DNA of 22,887 bases from a virus: positions 1 through 22,887 of the IMG/VR virus record IMGVR_UViG_3300006793_000305; one strand, 5' to 3'. Position numbers and translations under genes: made by a program. Positions 1 through 8,324 of this stretch are shown one piece after another. The notes beneath the pieces were generated by a model that did no database searches, was not told the origin of the DNA, and worked only from the letters and a program-made list of their open reading frames with translations. The stretch's first letter is position 1. The number at the start of each line of letters is the position of its first letter.

Positions 1-2
1 AC

Positions 3-215
3 GGATATAGTGGTAGTAACTTTATTTATGGCTCGTCAAATAATCAGACTCCGTATGCTACTCAAATTTGGTTAATGGGTGATGGAACTTCAGATTCTTA
101 TGCTAATGGTATAAGAAATCAAGTATCTCCTTCTGACCAAAACTATACTAAGTTACAATTAAACAGTATGGTATCTAATGATATTGAAACTGTAAATATT
201 AATGGATTAACATAA
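3..215 (+). CDS. 3' end of an unknown, probably structural, protein (5' end outside window)
   Basis: An open frame enters from the left edge and runs for 70 codons before a TAA stop at 213-215. It carries no start codon of its own, so this is the C-terminal part of a gene that begins outside the window. The visible residues are rich in N, S, G, T and Y and contain no motif I recognise. Composition and position directly before other virion genes suggest a structural or fibre protein, but this is inference only. The next gene starts 4 nt after the stop, so the two are very likely cotranscribed. Confidence 0.6.
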   Translation, partial: GYSGSNFIYGSSNNQTPYATQIWLMGDGTSDSYANGIRNQVSPSDQNYTKLQLNSMVSNDIETVNINGLT

Positions 216-219
216 TAAT

Positions 220-1662
220 ATGAAAAATCAAACTTATAGTAGAACTTCTCCTACAGATGGGAGAAGGGCTACTCTGGGTGCTAATGGTAAGTACTCAAGA
301 AAAAATAATAAAGGTTATATAATAAATCAAGGTATTGGTAATTTAAATAATCAAGGTAATGAGCAAAATCATACTTCATCATCTTTTATTAATAACAACA
401 ATACAGGTAGTACTAATAATAGTAATACTGGTAATGGTGGATTTGAGACTGGTGGTACTAATAATACTAGTTATAATACTAACTATACTAAGTATGATAC
501 AAATAACGATGGTTATGGTGAAGCTCATTCTTTAGGTGGTACTGTTAATAATCTTGGATATAATATATTTAGTGAGTATACTGTAGACCATACTCAATAT
601 GGAACATTTGCTACTGCTGATAATTATACAGCATTAACTGTAGATAATATCCTTACGGTTCATCCTACTGCTATAGGTGTTTCACCTTCTTACAATCAAT
701 ATGGATTAGCTGACGGTATGAATGGTTATGTTAGATATAGATATGGATATGACAATCAGATATCTGATAAAGCTATGAGACAATTTATGGCAGACAGATT
801 AACTAATGAAGGTGTTGTTGCTAGAACTGAAGAACCTCAATTTGAAAATAATGGAGCTCTTAATACATTTCTTAACAGATTTGATGATACAGTTTATTTA
901 GGTAATGACCAAGAAAGTATTTCTGTAGGAGACAGTATATATGCTGATGCTAACGGAACACCTTTAGCTGATGGTACTACTAATGGTAGAGCTAACAGAT
1001 ACTGGTTTATACATAAAGATACTAATGATAAGTATATGGTATGTAAAGTTACTGCTGGTGTAGTTACTCATTATTATGAATGGAGAAATGGACCTGAAGG
1101 ATGGTTAGAATTCTCTTACACTAATAGATGGAGTTCTAATATAGTATTAACAGGAAATACTTCTCACGACTCTTTAATAGTAGATGGTACTGAATGGGTA
1201 GGTAATCCACCTGATTCAACTGAAGAACCTCTTGGTGAATTAATTACTCATAATACTTTTGCTGATGCTGTTGCAGATGCACAAGCTAAACTTAATGATA
1301 ATTACTCACTTACTTCTAGTTTTGAGAATGATGAGAAGAATGTATGGTTAGACTTTAGAACTGGATTAGGAGATGATGCTGGTAAATATATATATAACTA
1401 TAATAAAGGTACTCATAATATAAGATATAGCCTTACTCAGAATTTAGAAGTAACTACAAAACCATTATCAGTTACTATAGCTGGACAAACTGTTAGTTAT
1501 CCTCATAGAGCTGTTGAATCTAAATTTAAGTATTTACCTTTATATGGTGGAATGTCTGCTAGTTTCAACTTTAACAATATAGGTAAAGCTGTTATTGTTA
1601 TGGAGTATAAGCATTATACAGGAGAGATAGTACAATCTCAAATAGTATATAAAAACAATTAA
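220..1662 (+). CDS. Unknown N/G-rich protein, probable virion component (480 aa)
   Basis: I do not recognise a family. Residues 1 to about 105 are low-complexity and dominated by Asn, Gly, Thr and Tyr, a composition seen in fibrous or adhesive phage proteins. The remainder is a more normal mix with aromatic-rich stretches (for example YVRYRYGYD near 170) suggesting beta structure. There is no signal peptide or membrane segment. The ATG lies 4 nt after the preceding stop in the usual TAATAATATG junction of this genome. A hairpin follows the stop, so the gene may end a transcription unit. A role as tail spike, fibre or head-decorating protein is inferred from position among virion genes. Confidence 0.7.
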   Translation: MKNQTYSRTSPTDGRRATLGANGKYSRKNNKGYIINQGIGNLNNQGNEQNHTSSSFINNNNTGSTNNSNTGNGGFETGGTNNTSYNTNYTKYDTNNDGYGEAHSLGGTVNNLGYNIFSEYTVDHTQYGTFATADNYTALTVDNILTVHPTAIGVSPSYNQYGLADGMNGYVRYRYGYDNQISDKAMRQFMADRLTNEGVVARTEEPQFENNGALNTFLNRFDDTVYLGNDQESISVGDSIYADANGTPLADGTTNGRANRYWFIHKDTNDKYMVCKVTAGVVTHYYEWRNGPEGWLEFSYTNRWSSNIVLTGNTSHDSLIVDGTEWVGNPPDSTEEPLGELITHNTFADAVADAQAKLNDNYSLTSSFENDEKNVWLDFRTGLGDDAGKYIYNYNKGTHNIRYSLTQNLEVTTKPLSVTIAGQTVSYPHRAVESKFKYLPLYGGMSASFNFNNIGKAVIVMEYKHYTGEIVQSQIVYKNN

Positions 1663-1670
1663 TAATGTAG

Positions 1671-1702
1671 AGGGGTGAAAACCAAACACTTTTACCCCTT
1701 TT
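1671..1702 (+). terminator. Hairpin with short T-rich tail, possible terminator
   Basis: The arm AGGGGT-g-AAAA (1671-1681) pairs with TTTTACCCCT (1690-1699) over ten base pairs with one bulged G. The loop is about eight nt and a short T run follows. It sits between the stop at 1662 and the start at 1732. The A-rich upstream arm and T-rich downstream arm could also let it act on the other strand. Confidence 0.5.
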
Positions 1703-1731
1703 ACGTTATATTAACTATAAAATTAATTAAT

Positions 1732-2349
1732 ATGAAAGCAACAGAAATCATAGCAAAATTCAAAGAAGTTTTGTTATCAACTGTTACTCCTGAAGTTAAG
1801 GAAGAAGTATTACTAGAAGAAGCAGTACAAGATACAGCTATTGAGGTGTCTCAAGAGGACAACGTAGAATCTTTAGAATTAAACGAAGAAGTATCAGAAA
1901 TTGAAGTAACTGAAGAAGAAGTTATCGAAGAAGAAGTATCTGAAGAAGATGCTCCTGAAGTTGAAGCTGAAGCTGAAGTTGAATTATCTGAAGAAGTATC
2001 TGAAGAAGTAGAAGTTGAACTTGCTGAGGAAGCACCTGTAGAGGAAGCACCAGAAGTTGAAGCTGCTAAACAACCAGAATATGCTTCTAAAGAAGATTTA
2101 GGTAAGTTATCTGCTGAAATATCTGCATTAGCTGATATGTTAAATAACATGTCTCCTAAGAAAGATGTACCTCAACAGTTATCTGCTGAAGAAATTGAAG
2201 TTAAAGAAGCTGTAGAAGCTGAAGAAGCAGTTATTGCTGTATCTCCAGAAGCTGAAGTATCTAAAGCTCCATTAGGATTAAACGTACCGATGAATAGAGG
2301 TACAAGCACTAAAGATGTAGTGTGGAATAAACTATTCGGAAATAATTAA
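1732..2349 (+). CDS. Highly acidic protein, candidate capsid scaffolding protein (205 aa)
   Basis: The body of the protein (about residues 25-105) is an E/V/A-rich, strongly acidic tract of EEV and EAEVE repeats. A likely helical segment follows (about 120-145), with a second acidic tract and a C-terminus ending in a basic-aromatic NKLFGNN. No family is recognised with certainty. It lies immediately before the probable major capsid gene, the usual place for a scaffolding or assembly protein, and a helical charged protein fits that role. I chose ATG 1732 (MKATEIIAKF). An in-frame GTG at 1675 would add 19 residues but falls inside the preceding hairpin. Scaffold function is inference from context and composition. 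Confidence 0.65.
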   Translation: MKATEIIAKFKEVLLSTVTPEVKEEVLLEEAVQDTAIEVSQEDNVESLELNEEVSEIEVTEEEVIEEEVSEEDAPEVEAEAEVELSEEVSEEVEVELAEEAPVEEAPEVEAAKQPEYASKEDLGKLSAEISALADMLNNMSPKKDVPQQLSAEEIEVKEAVEAEEAVIAVSPEAEVSKAPLGLNVPMNRGTSTKDVVWNKLFGNN

Positions 2350-2382
2350 TAATAAATAACAATTAAACAAAAACGCTAAATT

Positions 2383-3279
2383 ATGGCAACTACTACAAGT
2401 ATTACAACTACTTATGCTGGAGAAAAAGCTGCTAGTTTTATCTCTGCTGCATTATTATCTTCTAACACTATCGAAAAAGGTGGTATGGAAGTTAAACCAA
2501 ACATTAAATTTAAACAAGTATTAAGAAAATTAGAAACTGGTGATTTAATCGCTGATGGTTCTTGTGATTTCGATGCAACTTCTTCTGTAACTCTTACTGA
2601 AAGAACTATCGAGCCTAAAGAATTTCAAGTAAACCTTGCTTTATGTAAGAAAGATTTCCGTTCTGATTGGGATGCTATCTCTATGGGTATGTCTGCTCAT
2701 GATAACTTACCAAAGTCTTTTCAAGATTACCTTTTAGCACACGTTGTTGCTAAGGTTGCTGCAAAGAACGAACAAAATATCTGGAATGGTGCTGCTGCTA
2801 ACGCTGGTGAGTACGCTGGATTATTAGAATTATTCGCTGCTGATGCTGACGTTATTGACGTTGCTGCTGCAACTATCGATGCTTCTAATGTAATTGATGA
2901 GTTAGGAAAAGTTATTGATGCTATTCCAGCTGAATTATATGGTAATGATGATTTATCTATATACATTTCTCAATCTACTGCAAGAGCTTACGTAAGAGCT
3001 CAAGCTGCTTTAGGTTACAAAGATTTATACCATGTAGGTCAAACTCAAATGGACTTTGAAGGAACTAGACTTATGGTATGTAACGGTCTTCCAGCTAACA
3101 AAATGGTAGCTGCTGAAAAATCAAACTTATTCTTCGGTACTGGACTTATGTCTGATATGAATGAAGTAAAAGTTATTGATATGGCTGATATCGATGGTTC
3201 TCAAAACGTAAGAATAGTAATCAGATTTACTGCTGCTGTTCAATACGCAATTGGTGCTGAAATCGTACTTTACGCATAA
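2383..3279 (+). CDS. Probable major capsid protein (298 aa)
   Basis: The length, gene position and residue pattern fit an HK97-fold major capsid protein of a Bacteroidota phage. An N-terminal helical segment is followed by a central region with aspartate and aromatic residues (KKDFRSDWDAISMGMSAHD around 90-108), a helix with QNIWNG, and a C-terminal beta-rich part ending in FTAAVQYAIGAEIVLY. It follows the acidic scaffold-like gene. The codons are the most GCT/GAA-biased in the window, as expected for the most expressed virion gene. The leader carries CAAAAACGCTAA directly before the start. The capsid assignment is by pattern and context; no catalytic motif exists to prove it. Confidence 0.75.
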   Translation: MATTTSITTTYAGEKAASFISAALLSSNTIEKGGMEVKPNIKFKQVLRKLETGDLIADGSCDFDATSSVTLTERTIEPKEFQVNLALCKKDFRSDWDAISMGMSAHDNLPKSFQDYLLAHVVAKVAAKNEQNIWNGAAANAGEYAGLLELFAADADVIDVAAATIDASNVIDELGKVIDAIPAELYGNDDLSIYISQSTARAYVRAQAALGYKDLYHVGQTQMDFEGTRLMVCNGLPANKMVAAEKSNLFFGTGLMSDMNEVKVIDMADIDGSQNVRIVIRFTAAVQYAIGAEIVLYA

Positions 3280-3281
3280 TC

Positions 3282-3331
3282 TTTAATATAATAATAATCT
3301 TTAATATGCACCCTCTTTAATATAGGGGGTG
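3282..3331 (+). promoter_or_regulatory. TTTAATAT triplet ending in a conserved-loop hairpin
   Basis: Three copies of CTTTAATAT occur in the 77-nt gap after the capsid gene (TTTAATAT at 3282, 3300 and 3316). The last forms the loop of a hairpin: CACCCTC (3309-3315) pairs with GGGGGTG (3325-3331), seven pairs including one T-G, around the nine-nt loop TTTAATATA. There is no strong U-tract, so it may be an RNA-processing, mRNA-stability or protein-binding site rather than a classical terminator. The same loop recurs at 7201 and 10511. Confidence 0.6.
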
Positions 3332-3356
3332 TTATATTATACAATACATAAATAAT

Positions 3357-3887
3357 ATGAGCTGTGATATCACACTAGGACGTAAAGAAGCATGTAAAAC
3401 CTCTGTAGGTGGTTTGAAAGCTGTTTACTTCATAAACTACGATGGTGCTCTTTTATCTGGTGCAACTTTTACTGGTGAATTAATGACTGGTTTAAATGCT
3501 GCAACTGATGCGTTCAAATACGAACTTAAAGGAGACAATAATACTTTCGAAGAAGCTAATGAAAACAGTAGAGATAATGGAACTTCGTTCTTTACTCAAA
3601 CTGGAGCATTAGTATTGAAAGTACAAGACTCTGCTACTCAAGCAGAATTAACTTTACTAAGTTACGGTAGACCTCACGTAATTATCGAGGACCATAACGG
3701 AAACTTTAGATTAGCTGGTGCTAAGAATGGAGTTGAAGTATCTGTATCAACTTCTACAGGTGGTGCAATGGGTGACTTAAATGGTTACAATTTATCTTTT
3801 GAAGGTAAAGAAGTTAACCTTTCTACTTATGTTGACTCTGCACTTATGGGTGCTGTTGACGGTTTCGTTGTAACTGAAGGTGCTTAA
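3357..3887 (+). CDS. Conserved Bacteroidota-phage structural protein (176 aa)
   Basis: The N-terminus MSCDITLGRKEACK followed by GGLKAVYFINYDG, and the later segments SRDNGTSFFTQ, LLSYGRPHVIIEDHNGNFRLAG and TGGAMGDLNGYNLSFEGKE, match a pattern I associate with virion proteins next to capsid genes in phages of Bacteroidota. The predicted fold is beta-rich, and there is no signal peptide. Two cysteines lie close to the N-terminus (residues 3 and 13). A tail-tube, decoration or other auxiliary role is possible and cannot be settled here. It sits between two hairpins (3309-3331 upstream, a strong terminator at 3919-3950 downstream), so it may also be made from its own short transcript. Confidence 0.7.
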   Translation: MSCDITLGRKEACKTSVGGLKAVYFINYDGALLSGATFTGELMTGLNAATDAFKYELKGDNNTFEEANENSRDNGTSFFTQTGALVLKVQDSATQAELTLLSYGRPHVIIEDHNGNFRLAGAKNGVEVSVSTSTGGAMGDLNGYNLSFEGKEVNLSTYVDSALMGAVDGFVVTEGA

Positions 3888-3918
3888 TATCTACTAATAG
3901 ATTTAAGACAATAAAATA

Positions 3919-3950
3919 GAGTCATCTCTTCTGAGGTGGCTCTTTTTTTT
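3919..3950 (+). terminator. Strong intrinsic terminator
   Basis: GAGTCATCTC (3919-3928) pairs with GAGGTGGCTC (3933-3942) over ten positions including two T-G pairs, with a TTCT loop, and is followed directly by eight T residues (3943-3950). This is a textbook rho-independent terminator closing the transcript that covers the capsid and the 176-aa structural gene. Confidence 0.88.
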
Positions 3951-3969
3951 GCTCTATATCAAACTAAAA

Positions 3970-3993
3970 CAAAAACGCTAATTTAGCGTTATA
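3970..3993 (+). promoter_or_regulatory. CAAAAACGC inverted repeat plus CGTTATA, candidate late regulatory site
   Basis: AACGCTAA (3974-3981) and TTAGCGTT (3983-3990) are perfect 8-bp inverted arms around a single T, and the sequence runs on into CGTTATA (3987-3993), 5 nt before the next start codon. It sits straight after a strong terminator, where a new transcript must begin. A related element with 6-bp arms lies at 8740-8763. It could be a late promoter, an operator or a start-proximal RNA hairpin. Confidence 0.5.
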
Positions 3994-3998
3994 ATACT

Positions 3999-4565
3999 AT
4001 GATTATAACTAATACAGAATCCATACAAGTATTCAAGGCAATACTAAGGACAAACACTACATACGCACCTAGCGATTTGACTATCACACTATTAAGAGAA
4101 GGTCAGGAAGATGCAACTACTTACGTTGCTGACAGTTTAGTATACGAAGCTAATAATGTTTCTGTAACCTATACTGTTGATGATATAACTCTTTTAGACG
4201 GTCAAAGATTTCTTTTAAGTTTAACTGACTCTGCTAATAAATTATTATTTAGAGATAAGATGTCTGTTGAAGGAGAAGAGGTAGATTCTACAGGACAATT
4301 TACTTTTGTTTCTGATGAATTATCTGAAGATGAATATACATTGATAGATGTAAATACTTATGGTGGTGGAGATAAACATTATACTCATAACCAATCTTCT
4401 GCACAATCAACATGGAATATAACACATAATTTAGGTAAGTTTCCTTCTTTATCAGTTGTTGATTCTAGTAAGAATGTAGTTATAGGAGATGTTCAATATA
4501 TAGATGCTAACAGTTTATCTGTTACATTTACTGCTGCATTTAGTGGCAAAGCATACATGAATTAA
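3999..4565 (+). CDS. Tail/fibre-associated structural protein (188 aa)
   Basis: The C-terminal part (about 125-188) has the pattern HNQSSAQSTWNITHNLGKFPS, then VVDSSKNVVIGDVQYIDANS and VTFTAAFSGKAYMN. Such W-x-I-x-HNLG...FSGKAY segments are found at the end of many phage fibre and tail-attached proteins, where they form a small beta domain. The N-terminal 110 residues are beta-rich and of unknown family. Its start lies just downstream of a terminator and the CAAAAACGC inverted repeat, so it probably opens the fibre transcript (4-8.7 kb). A role as baseplate or fibre-linking protein is inferred. Confidence 0.7.
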   Translation: MIITNTESIQVFKAILRTNTTYAPSDLTITLLREGQEDATTYVADSLVYEANNVSVTYTVDDITLLDGQRFLLSLTDSANKLLFRDKMSVEGEEVDSTGQFTFVSDELSEDEYTLIDVNTYGGGDKHYTHNQSSAQSTWNITHNLGKFPSLSVVDSSKNVVIGDVQYIDANSLSVTFTAAFSGKAYMN

Positions 4566-4604
4566 ACACAATATATATATATAATAATTTAAAACAATTA
4601 ACAA

Positions 4605-7181
4605 ATGGCAATTAAATACTTAAGTAATATTTCCTTAGAAGGGAATGAATTACAAAATGTAAAGATTCACCCAGCTGGAACTTCTCCAGCAAATGGAGCT
4701 GGTGGATTATGGTACGATACCTCGACCAATAAATTAATGGTTAACAATGGTAGTTCTTGGTATTCTGTAAATGGTGATTTAGAATCATTATCTTCAGCTA
4801 ATACAAATGTATTAACTATTGGTGGTACTGCTACTGCTCCTACTGTAGACGTAGTAACTGCTGCTATAGCTGACGGTGGAACTGGATTAGCAACTGCTGA
4901 CCAGATTTATGATTTCGTAACTAGTCAAGTTGGTGCTGTACCTTCTGAAACTGTTACAAGTTTAGGATTAAGCTCTAACATTCTTACATATACTGATGAG
5001 AATGGTTCTGATACAGATATCGATTTATCTTTATATTTAGATGACAGTAACTTAGCTAGATTAACTTCTGGTTCTATTAATGGTTCAACTGGTCTCGCAA
5101 CATTCACAAGAGATGATAGTACTACTTTTACTATTGATATGTCTGCATTCTTAGATGGTATTACAGTAAACAATACTTTAACAAGTACTTCTACTACAGA
5201 AGGTTTATCTGCTGCTCAGGGTAAAGTCTTAAAAGACCTTATTGATGCATTACCAACTGAAGATACTAACACACAATTAAGTGATGGTGATATAGCTGCA
5301 TTTGGATACATTAAAGATTACACTCCTACTGAAGCTGAAATAACTGCACATGAAGATGCTTTAACAATAGACTATAGTCAATTAACTAGTACTCCAACTG
5401 TACCAACTAATAACAATCAATTATCTAACGGTGCTAATTATATCACTGGTGTTGATTTTGATGAAATTGGTGGAACTCAATCTGACTTAAGTTTAAGTGG
5501 ATTTAATAATGATTTAACTTTAGCTCCAAGTAATGCTGAACAAAACGTACAGTCTGATTGGAATGCAACAAGTGGAGATGCATTTATACAAAACAAACCA
5601 AGTTTATTTGATGGAGCTTATTCTTCATTATCTGGTTTACCAACTATACCTACTAATAATAATCAGTTAACAAATGGTAGTAACTATATATCTGATTATA
5701 CAGTAACTAGTGCTGATGTAACTGCTCACGAAGGTGACATTACAATAACAGAATCTCAAATTAGTGATTTATCTCACTTCTCTGGTTCTTATAATGATTT
5801 AACTGATGTACCTTCTAATTTAGGTGCTCAAAATTTATCTATAGCTGGTAACACTATATCTTTAGATGGTGGTGGAAACAGTATTGATGTTTATGACCAA
5901 ACTTTAGCTACAACTGATGATGTAGAATTTAGAGATATTACTTCTAGTAATAAGATATTAGCTGAAGAAAGTTACAGTGGAACAACTGGTGCTCCTCATG
6001 CGACTATTAAAGGATTACAAACTACAACTGCAAAAGGTTCATTTAACATTGCAATGTATGGTGATTCTAGTTCTACTGGTTCAAATGAATCTGGATATAA
6101 CTACGGTTCTTATTCTAGAGGTCAGATGAACTCTTCTAATGGTTATGATGGTGTTATATACGGTGCTTACAATGAAGCTAAATATAATGGTTCTGACCCT
6201 AATGGAAATAATGCTTCTTGGAGTTCTGCTTACGGTAGTCAAACTGTAGCTAAGGTAACAGGTACTGGTGATTTAGGATATGTAATTGGTGATAATGTTT
6301 ACTCTATAATAGATAATGCTGCAGCTGATGTAGAATTCTTACAAGGTCAACATACAACATTAGATTTAAAGAATGGACATGTTTCTGGTTCTGCTGCTGT
6401 AATGTTATTAGATGCTGACCATACTAATGCTACTATAGACGGAGATTTAGCATACCTACAGATTCAAGGTGATACTTTACCAACACCTACTTCTGGAACA
6501 GTAAGAGCTATAAATTCTGATTCTACTTACCCATCTAAATTTGATGGTTTAATTGAATCTACTAGCTTTGTTAAATCTGGTGGTACTTCAAGTCAGTTCT
6601 TAAAAGCTGATGGTACAGTTGATTCTAACACATATGTAACTAGTGCTTCTATTCCAACTAACAACAATCAGTTGACAAATGGAGCTAACTACATAACTGG
6701 TTATACTGTTACAAGTGGAGATGTTACTGCACATGAAGGAGATATAACTATTACTGAGTCTCAGATATCTGATTTAAATCATTTCTCTGGTGATTATAAT
6801 GACTTAAGTAATTTACCATCTATACCAACTGTAAGTACTGCAAGTACTACTGCTGCTGGTATTATAGAGATAGCTACTAATACAGAAGCTAAAGCTGGTT
6901 CAATGACTAATAGAGCTGTAACTCCTCAAGGAGCTAAGCAATTAGTTGACCAACAAATAGCTGCTGATAAAGTAAATGTAACTATTGGTGATGGTACTAA
7001 TACAACTCTAACTGCAACACATAACTTTGGAAATAAGAAATGTTTAGTTTCTATAACTGAAGTTGCTACTGGTGATGAAGTTTATGCTGAAATAATAAAG
7101 AACACAAATGACGTAAGTGTTATATTTGGTTCTGCTCCAGCAACTGGTGCATACGAAGTAAGCATGTTTAAAATGAGTTAA
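4605..7181 (+). CDS. Repeat-rich tail fibre protein (858 aa)
   Basis: This is a long beta- and T/S/N/G-rich protein, typical of trimeric phage fibres. The N-terminus (MAIKYLSNISLEGNELQNVKI, then GLWYDTSTNKLMVNNGSSW) is a common fibre start that likely contacts the virion. Inside are imperfect repeats: PTNNNQLTNGANYI occurs near residues 266, 347 and 683, and the longer unit with DVTAHEGDITITESQISDL and SGSYNDL occurs twice (about 347-404 and 683-739). A GGTSSQFLKADG segment near 660 recurs in the next gene. The last 65 residues resemble the HNFG-type terminal domain of the preceding gene. Receptor binding is inferred from family resemblance. Confidence 0.82.
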   Translation: MAIKYLSNISLEGNELQNVKIHPAGTSPANGAGGLWYDTSTNKLMVNNGSSWYSVNGDLESLSSANTNVLTIGGTATAPTVDVVTAAIADGGTGLATADQIYDFVTSQVGAVPSETVTSLGLSSNILTYTDENGSDTDIDLSLYLDDSNLARLTSGSINGSTGLATFTRDDSTTFTIDMSAFLDGITVNNTLTSTSTTEGLSAAQGKVLKDLIDALPTEDTNTQLSDGDIAAFGYIKDYTPTEAEITAHEDALTIDYSQLTSTPTVPTNNNQLSNGANYITGVDFDEIGGTQSDLSLSGFNNDLTLAPSNAEQNVQSDWNATSGDAFIQNKPSLFDGAYSSLSGLPTIPTNNNQLTNGSNYISDYTVTSADVTAHEGDITITESQISDLSHFSGSYNDLTDVPSNLGAQNLSIAGNTISLDGGGNSIDVYDQTLATTDDVEFRDITSSNKILAEESYSGTTGAPHATIKGLQTTTAKGSFNIAMYGDSSSTGSNESGYNYGSYSRGQMNSSNGYDGVIYGAYNEAKYNGSDPNGNNASWSSAYGSQTVAKVTGTGDLGYVIGDNVYSIIDNAAADVEFLQGQHTTLDLKNGHVSGSAAVMLLDADHTNATIDGDLAYLQIQGDTLPTPTSGTVRAINSDSTYPSKFDGLIESTSFVKSGGTSSQFLKADGTVDSNTYVTSASIPTNNNQLTNGANYITGYTVTSGDVTAHEGDITITESQISDLNHFSGDYNDLSNLPSIPTVSTASTTAAGIIEIATNTEAKAGSMTNRAVTPQGAKQLVDQQIAADKVNVTIGDGTNTTLTATHNFGNKKCLVSITEVATGDEVYAEIIKNTNDVSVIFGSAPATGAYEVSMFKMS
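5646..5818 (+). repeat. Fibre repeat unit, copy A (partner at 6651-6822)
   Basis: This encodes IPTNNNQLTNGSNYIS then YTVTSADVTAHEGDITITES and QISDLSHFSGSYNDL. It is nearly identical in protein sequence to the segment encoded at 6651-6822, while the nucleotide sequences differ at many silent sites. A shorter piece of the unit occurs near 5399-5452. Confidence 0.8.
6572..6822 (+). repeat. Fibre repeat unit, copy B, with segment shared with the next fibre gene
   Basis: The first part (6572-6690) encodes SGGTSSQFLKADGTVDS followed by PTNNNQLTNGANYIT, which recurs in the neighbouring gene at about 7519-7643. The second part repeats the DVTAHEGDITITES unit of 5646-5818. Shared blocks between the two fibre genes indicate duplication or recombination. 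Confidence 0.75.
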
Positions 7182-7200
7182 TAAATAATAATGATACAAA

Positions 7201-7239
7201 GTACCCTCTTTAATATAGGGGGTACATTTGTTTAATATA
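7201..7239 (+). promoter_or_regulatory. Conserved-loop hairpin (TTTAATATA) between fibre genes
   Basis: GTACCCTC (7201-7208) pairs with GGGGGTAC (7218-7225) over eight pairs (one T-G) around the loop TTTAATATA (7209-7217). A further TTTAATATA follows at 7231-7239, just before the leader of the next gene. It has the same loop as the hairpins at 3309 and 10511, and no long U-tract. Confidence 0.65.
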
Positions 7240-7250
7240 ATAACAATAAT

Positions 7251-8318
7251 ATGAGTGTAAAATTTGTAAATGATATAGCTGTTGAAACTGGTAAAATAGA
7301 ATTAAACCATACTGCAAACGAAATAGTTGCTGATGGTTATCTAGATATCGTTAGTTCTGATACTAGTGCTACTGATGTACTTGATATAGGTACTTCTACT
7401 AATTCTTGGAAGTCTGTAGGTATAAATGCTGCTACTATTCAATTTAAGAATGGAGTTGATGCTGATTTTGTTAATATAGACCCAGATGATGGAGATATTA
7501 TATTAACTGGTGGATATAAAGTAGATGGTGGAACAAGTTCACAGTTTCTTAAAGCAGATGGTTCTGTAGATTCTACAACTTACGCTACTGGTACTATACC
7601 AACAAACAACAACCAGTTAACTAATGGTGCTAATTATATTACTTCTGCTTCTATACCTAGTATACCTGATAATTCTGATTATGTTGATTTAACCTCAACT
7701 CAAACTATAGGTGGTACTAAAACATTTAGTAATAATGTTAAATTTAGTGGTACATTTGGTAACTTAGATACTGTTAATGATAAAGGTATGCAGTTCGAAA
7801 TAGGAACTTCTACTACTAATACATTAAGAACAGATGCTGATAACTTCAGAATCTATTTTGGTGGTACTAGTGGAATAGGACAAGCATATAATATATCACA
7901 AACTGGTCAGCATGACTGGGATGGAACTTCAGGTTCTAATAAGATGAGATTAACAGGTGCTGGAGATTTACATGTAGATGGTGATGTTATAGCTTATTCT
8001 ACGACTGTTTCAGACGTTTCTATGAAAGATAATATCAAAACAATAGAAAACGCTACAGAAACTGTAAAAGAGCTTAGAGGAGTATCTTATGAATGGAATA
8101 AAGGTTCTAGAAAAGGTAAATCTGAAATAGGATTAATTGCTCAAGAAGTTGAACAAGTATTACCTGATTTAGTACACGAAAAAGAAATGATGAATGGTGA
8201 TACAATTAAAACTGTAGATTACCAAAAAATGATAGGATTATTAATAGAGTCAAATAAAGAATTATCTGCAAGACTAGAAAAATTAGAATGTGGATGTTCA
8301 GCATGTGACTGCAAATAA
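7251..8318 (+). CDS. Tail fibre/spike with C-terminal S74 intramolecular chaperone (355 aa)
   Basis: Residues 254-345 match the intramolecular chaperone of endosialidase (Peptidase_S74): SDVSMKDNIKTIENA, YEWNKGSRKGKSEIGLIAQ, EVEQVLPDLV and VDYQKMIGLLIESNKEL. In this family the chaperone trimerises the fibre and then cuts itself off just before the conserved Ser of the SDxxxK motif, here S254, with K259 as the conserved Lys. The upstream part holds the GGTSSQFLKADG and PTNNNQLTNGANYI segments (about 93-131) shared with the 858-aa fibre. The chaperone ends in an unusual Cys cluster (CGCSACDCK, residues 347-355). This is likely a receptor-binding fibre or its distal subunit. Confidence 0.88.
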   Translation: MSVKFVNDIAVETGKIELNHTANEIVADGYLDIVSSDTSATDVLDIGTSTNSWKSVGINAATIQFKNGVDADFVNIDPDDGDIILTGGYKVDGGTSSQFLKADGSVDSTTYATGTIPTNNNQLTNGANYITSASIPSIPDNSDYVDLTSTQTIGGTKTFSNNVKFSGTFGNLDTVNDKGMQFEIGTSTTNTLRTDADNFRIYFGGTSGIGQAYNISQTGQHDWDGTSGSNKMRLTGAGDLHVDGDVIAYSTTVSDVSMKDNIKTIENATETVKELRGVSYEWNKGSRKGKSEIGLIAQEVEQVLPDLVHEKEMMNGDTIKTVDYQKMIGLLIESNKELSARLEKLECGCSACDCK

Positions 8319-8324
8319 AAGAAT

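Noticed and set aside
1851-2150. Minus-strand 99-codon frame rich in Ser/Thr/Ala
   Set aside because: It is the antisense of the GAA/GTA-repeat acidic gene; the low-complexity sequence is a by-product of that repeat, with no start context.
2727-2966. Minus-strand frame opposite the capsid gene
   Set aside because: It lies fully within the capsid gene and shows only complement-type composition; no promoter or neighbours.
7223-7230. TACATTTG matching the -7 box
   Set aside because: No TTTG is found 19-21 bp upstream; it overlaps the arm of the conserved-loop hairpin, so a promoter is not supported.
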